The translations under genes were made by a program, and so were the position numbers. Under the pieces are notes generated by a model. It did no database searches. It saw nothing but the letters and a program-made list of their open reading frames with translations, and had not been told where the DNA came from. A stretch of DNA of 7,414 nucleotides. Origin: an uncultured Lachnobacterium sp. (GTDB lineage: Bacteria; Bacillota; Clostridia; Lachnospirales; Lachnospiraceae). Where the stretch lies: NCBI GenBank assembly GCA_900552085.1, contig URYB01000129.1:1-7414 (forward strand). The letters are read 5' to 3'. Positions 6,359 through 7,414 of the stretch are shown piece by piece (the stretch's first letter is position 1; each line of letters starts with the position of its first letter).

Positions 6359-6387
6359 AATGTGATGCATCTCTGATGCATCATGTA
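6359..6387 (-). promoter_or_regulatory. Double GATGCATC palindrome in the leader of the SH3 gene
   Basis: GATGCATC, itself a perfect palindrome, occurs at 6364-6371 and 6375-6382, with centres 11 bp apart and TCT between. The whole is also an inverted repeat whose arms extend to 12 bp (6360-6371 with 6375-6386, two G-T pairs). It could be an operator for two dimers on one face of DNA, or an RNA hairpin in the leader. No binding protein is identifiable in the window. Confidence 0.55.
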
Positions 6388-6414
6388 GCGTCGTCCCTTT
6401 GCCGAAGACAAACT

Positions 6415-6443
6415 ATCATAGGACGATGTTCTACTTATCTCAA
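6415..6443 (-). promoter_or_regulatory. Sigma-A promoter of the SH3-domain gene
   Basis: On the - strand there is TTGAGA (6443-6438), a 17-bp spacer and TATGAT (6420-6415), each one mismatch from consensus. Transcription would start near 6408, giving a leader of about 95 nt that includes the GATGCATC palindrome before the ATG at 6312. Confidence 0.68.
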
Positions 6444-6516
6444 TCACTTAGATAGTCTAACACTATTTGATTTTCTAAGCAACCTTTTTTTGTCGAGCAG
6501 TTGCCGGCTTCTTTTA

Positions 6517-6545
6517 TTGACGAATCTGTTAAGATATGATATATT
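6517..6545 (+). promoter_or_regulatory. Sigma-A promoter of the tRNA-Arg gene
   Basis: TTGACG (6517-6522), a 17-bp spacer and TATATT (6540-6545) form a strong promoter ending about 39 bp before the tRNA. It shows the tRNA is meant to be transcribed despite its irregular structure. Confidence 0.8.
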
Positions 6546-6583
6546 TATAAACGCACGTGATTGCATAAAGCTTCATTGTGTGG

Positions 6584-6655
6584 GCAGCCGTAGTATAATG
6601 GATAGAACGTAGGACTCCGACTCCTGAGATGCGGGTTCGATTCCCGCCGGGTGCA
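6584..6655 (+). tRNA. tRNA-Arg, anticodon CCG (irregular)
   Basis: A 72-nt cloverleaf can be drawn: acceptor arms 6584-6590 and 6648-6654, discriminator A6655, D-arm 6593-6608, anticodon stem 6610-6614 with 6622-6626, a 7-nt loop 6615-6621 with anticodon CCG at 6617-6619, and a perfect T-arm (GCGGG with CCCGC around TTCGATT). CCG reads CGG, so it is arginine-specific. The CCA end is not encoded. Irregular points are G4 opposite G69 in the acceptor stem, A12 opposite A23 in the D-stem, C at position 38 of the anticodon loop, and a 4-nt variable loop. It has its own promoter and terminator. It may be functional but weak, or an early pseudogene. Confidence 0.88.
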
Positions 6656-6659
6656 TAAT

Positions 6660-6712
6660 AAAAATCCAGTGTCTGAATGATTTTCATTTCATTCAGGCAC
6701 TGGATTTTTTTG
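6660..6712 (+). terminator. Bidirectional terminator between tRNA-Arg and aroD
   Basis: A 21-bp stem (6660-6680 with 6689-6709), with one G-T pair and an 8-nt loop, begins and ends in A and T runs. On the + strand seven T close it (6705-6711). On the - strand the A run at 6660-6664 gives a T tract. It ends the tRNA transcript and, 18 bp beyond the aroD stop codon, also the aroD transcript. Confidence 0.92.
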
Positions 6713-6730
6713 TTTACCTATCCAAACGCA

Positions 6731-7414
6731 TTATCGATGGATGCTTTCGTGAAGGATATCAAGAACATTCTCCAAATCATTCATCGGTAACTGTCCCGGA
6801 GCGCTCGCCTGCTCGCCGGCACCAAATGTCACGCAGGAACCAAAGAACTCTCCAGCCACACGGGAAATCGCGCCTTTTGCCCCCATCGACATGGTAATCA
6901 GTGCACGATCCGGATGATTTTCGTGAAATGCATTGGTTTCAGAAAGTAAATGCAGCACATCTTTCGTATTCTGCGGCATGACTGCAAGCTTTACAACATC
7001 TGCTCCACTTTCATATATCTGCTCCAACAGCATCCGCATCACACCTCTCTCCGGTGTCTGTGCGAAATCATGATGTGAAGCAATCACATGAACGCCACTA
7101 CTTTGTAAGTCTTTGATTTCTTTTGCCGCTTTCTTCGCCTCAAAAAACTCCAGATCCACAAAATCTACTACATCCGACTCTGCAGCAAGCTGGTGAATAT
7201 CATAGATTTCCTCTGCATCCAACGCCAGTAATCCACCCTGATTTTTTGAACGGAATGTATAAACAAGAATCGTATTTTCCACAATCGGTCGTAATTCTTC
7301 TAAAACAGTTCGAATCTCATTCGGGCTCTGCACGCCTTCGAACGCATCCAGTCTCCACTCAATCATATCTACCTGATGCTCCGCAAGGCGCTTTGCTTCT
7401 TTTATAATCGATTC
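6731..7414 (-). CDS. aroD: 3-dehydroquinate dehydratase, type I (5' end outside window)
   Basis: AroD converts 3-dehydroquinate to 3-dehydroshikimate in the shikimate pathway through a Schiff base on lysine. The frame stays open to the right edge, so the ATG at 7366 is internal. The 227 visible residues lack roughly the first 25-30 of about 250. Numbering from the right edge, conserved residues are Glu19 and Arg21 (EWR; Glu46/Arg48 in the E. coli and Salmonella enzymes), Arg55 (Arg82), His115 (His143), the Schiff-base Lys142 in VVKLAVMP (Lys170), Arg185 (Arg213), Ser204 (Ser232) and Gln208 (Gln236). Residue 59, equivalent to Glu86, is Gln in FRSKNQGG. The gene ends at a terminator shared with tRNA-Arg; other shikimate genes may lie upstream, out of view. 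Confidence 0.95.
   Translation of the reverse strand, partial: ESIIKEAKRLAEHQVDMIEWRLDAFEGVQSPNEIRTVLEELRPIVENTILVYTFRSKNQGGLLALDAEEIYDIHQLAAESDVVDFVDLEFFEAKKAAKEIKDLQSSGVHVIASHHDFAQTPERGVMRMLLEQIYESGADVVKLAVMPQNTKDVLHLLSETNAFHENHPDRALITMSMGAKGAISRVAGEFFGSCVTFGAGEQASAPGQLPMNDLENVLDILHESIHR

Noticed and set aside
6376..6612. A 78-codon open frame on the + strand upstream of and into the tRNA
   Set aside because: It overlaps the tRNA promoter and anticodon arm, has no ribosome binding site that I can see, and its translation resembles no protein.
1..7414. An undescribed multi-gene defence or mobile system
   Set aside because: No transposase, integrase, phage, nuclease cluster or CRISPR signal is visible. 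Apart from the SH3 protein all genes belong to known families, and the TA pair is the only clear accessory module.

Overview
The window looks like chromosomal DNA of a low-GC Gram-positive anaerobe, most likely a member of the Lachnospiraceae. Evidence for this is the AGGAGG-type ribosome binding sites, the consensus sigma-A promoters, an acetyl-CoA-type MetA, and a membrane-anchored protein with two C-terminal bacterial SH3 domains of a style common in that family. The lineage is inferred from protein style, not from a marker gene.

Layout, left to right. (1) The C-terminal part of a TetR-like regulator on the + strand runs in from the left edge and ends at a long hairpin terminator (353-414). 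(2) On the - strand lies a complete YefM-YoeB toxin-antitoxin operon (459-981). Its sigma-A promoter is interleaved with two identical 16-bp palindromes. (3) Also on the - strand, transcribed right to left, is a housekeeping run: an RluF-like 23S rRNA pseudouridine synthase (4027-4932), a divergent NAD-dependent DNA ligase (2085-4052, overlapping the synthase by 26 bp) and MetA homoserine O-acetyltransferase (1097-2029). (4) Upstream of that, behind a rho-independent terminator, is a single-pass membrane protein with a Lys/Asp/Ser-rich linker and tandem SH3b domains (4999-6312). It has its own recognisable promoter and a roughly 95-nt leader containing a strong palindrome. (5) A tRNA-Arg(CCG) gene on the + strand (6584-6655) has a promoter and terminator but several departures from a normal cloverleaf. 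(6) A type I 3-dehydroquinate dehydratase (AroD) on the - strand runs off the right edge.

How it fits together: most genes are core metabolism or maintenance (rRNA modification, DNA joining, methionine and shikimate pathways). The toxin-antitoxin pair is the only clear accessory module; it sits just downstream of metA and meets the convergent TetR-like gene at a shared terminator. Hairpins at 353-414 and 6660-6709 both look bidirectional and separate convergent units.

I do not see an undescribed multi-gene system here. The points most worth a second look are the interleaved toxin-antitoxin promoter-operator, the irregular tRNA-Arg, the Glu-to-Gln change at the Glu86-equivalent of AroD, the divergent ligase, and the palindrome in the leader of the SH3 gene. 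Family assignments are by eye from motifs; no database search was run.
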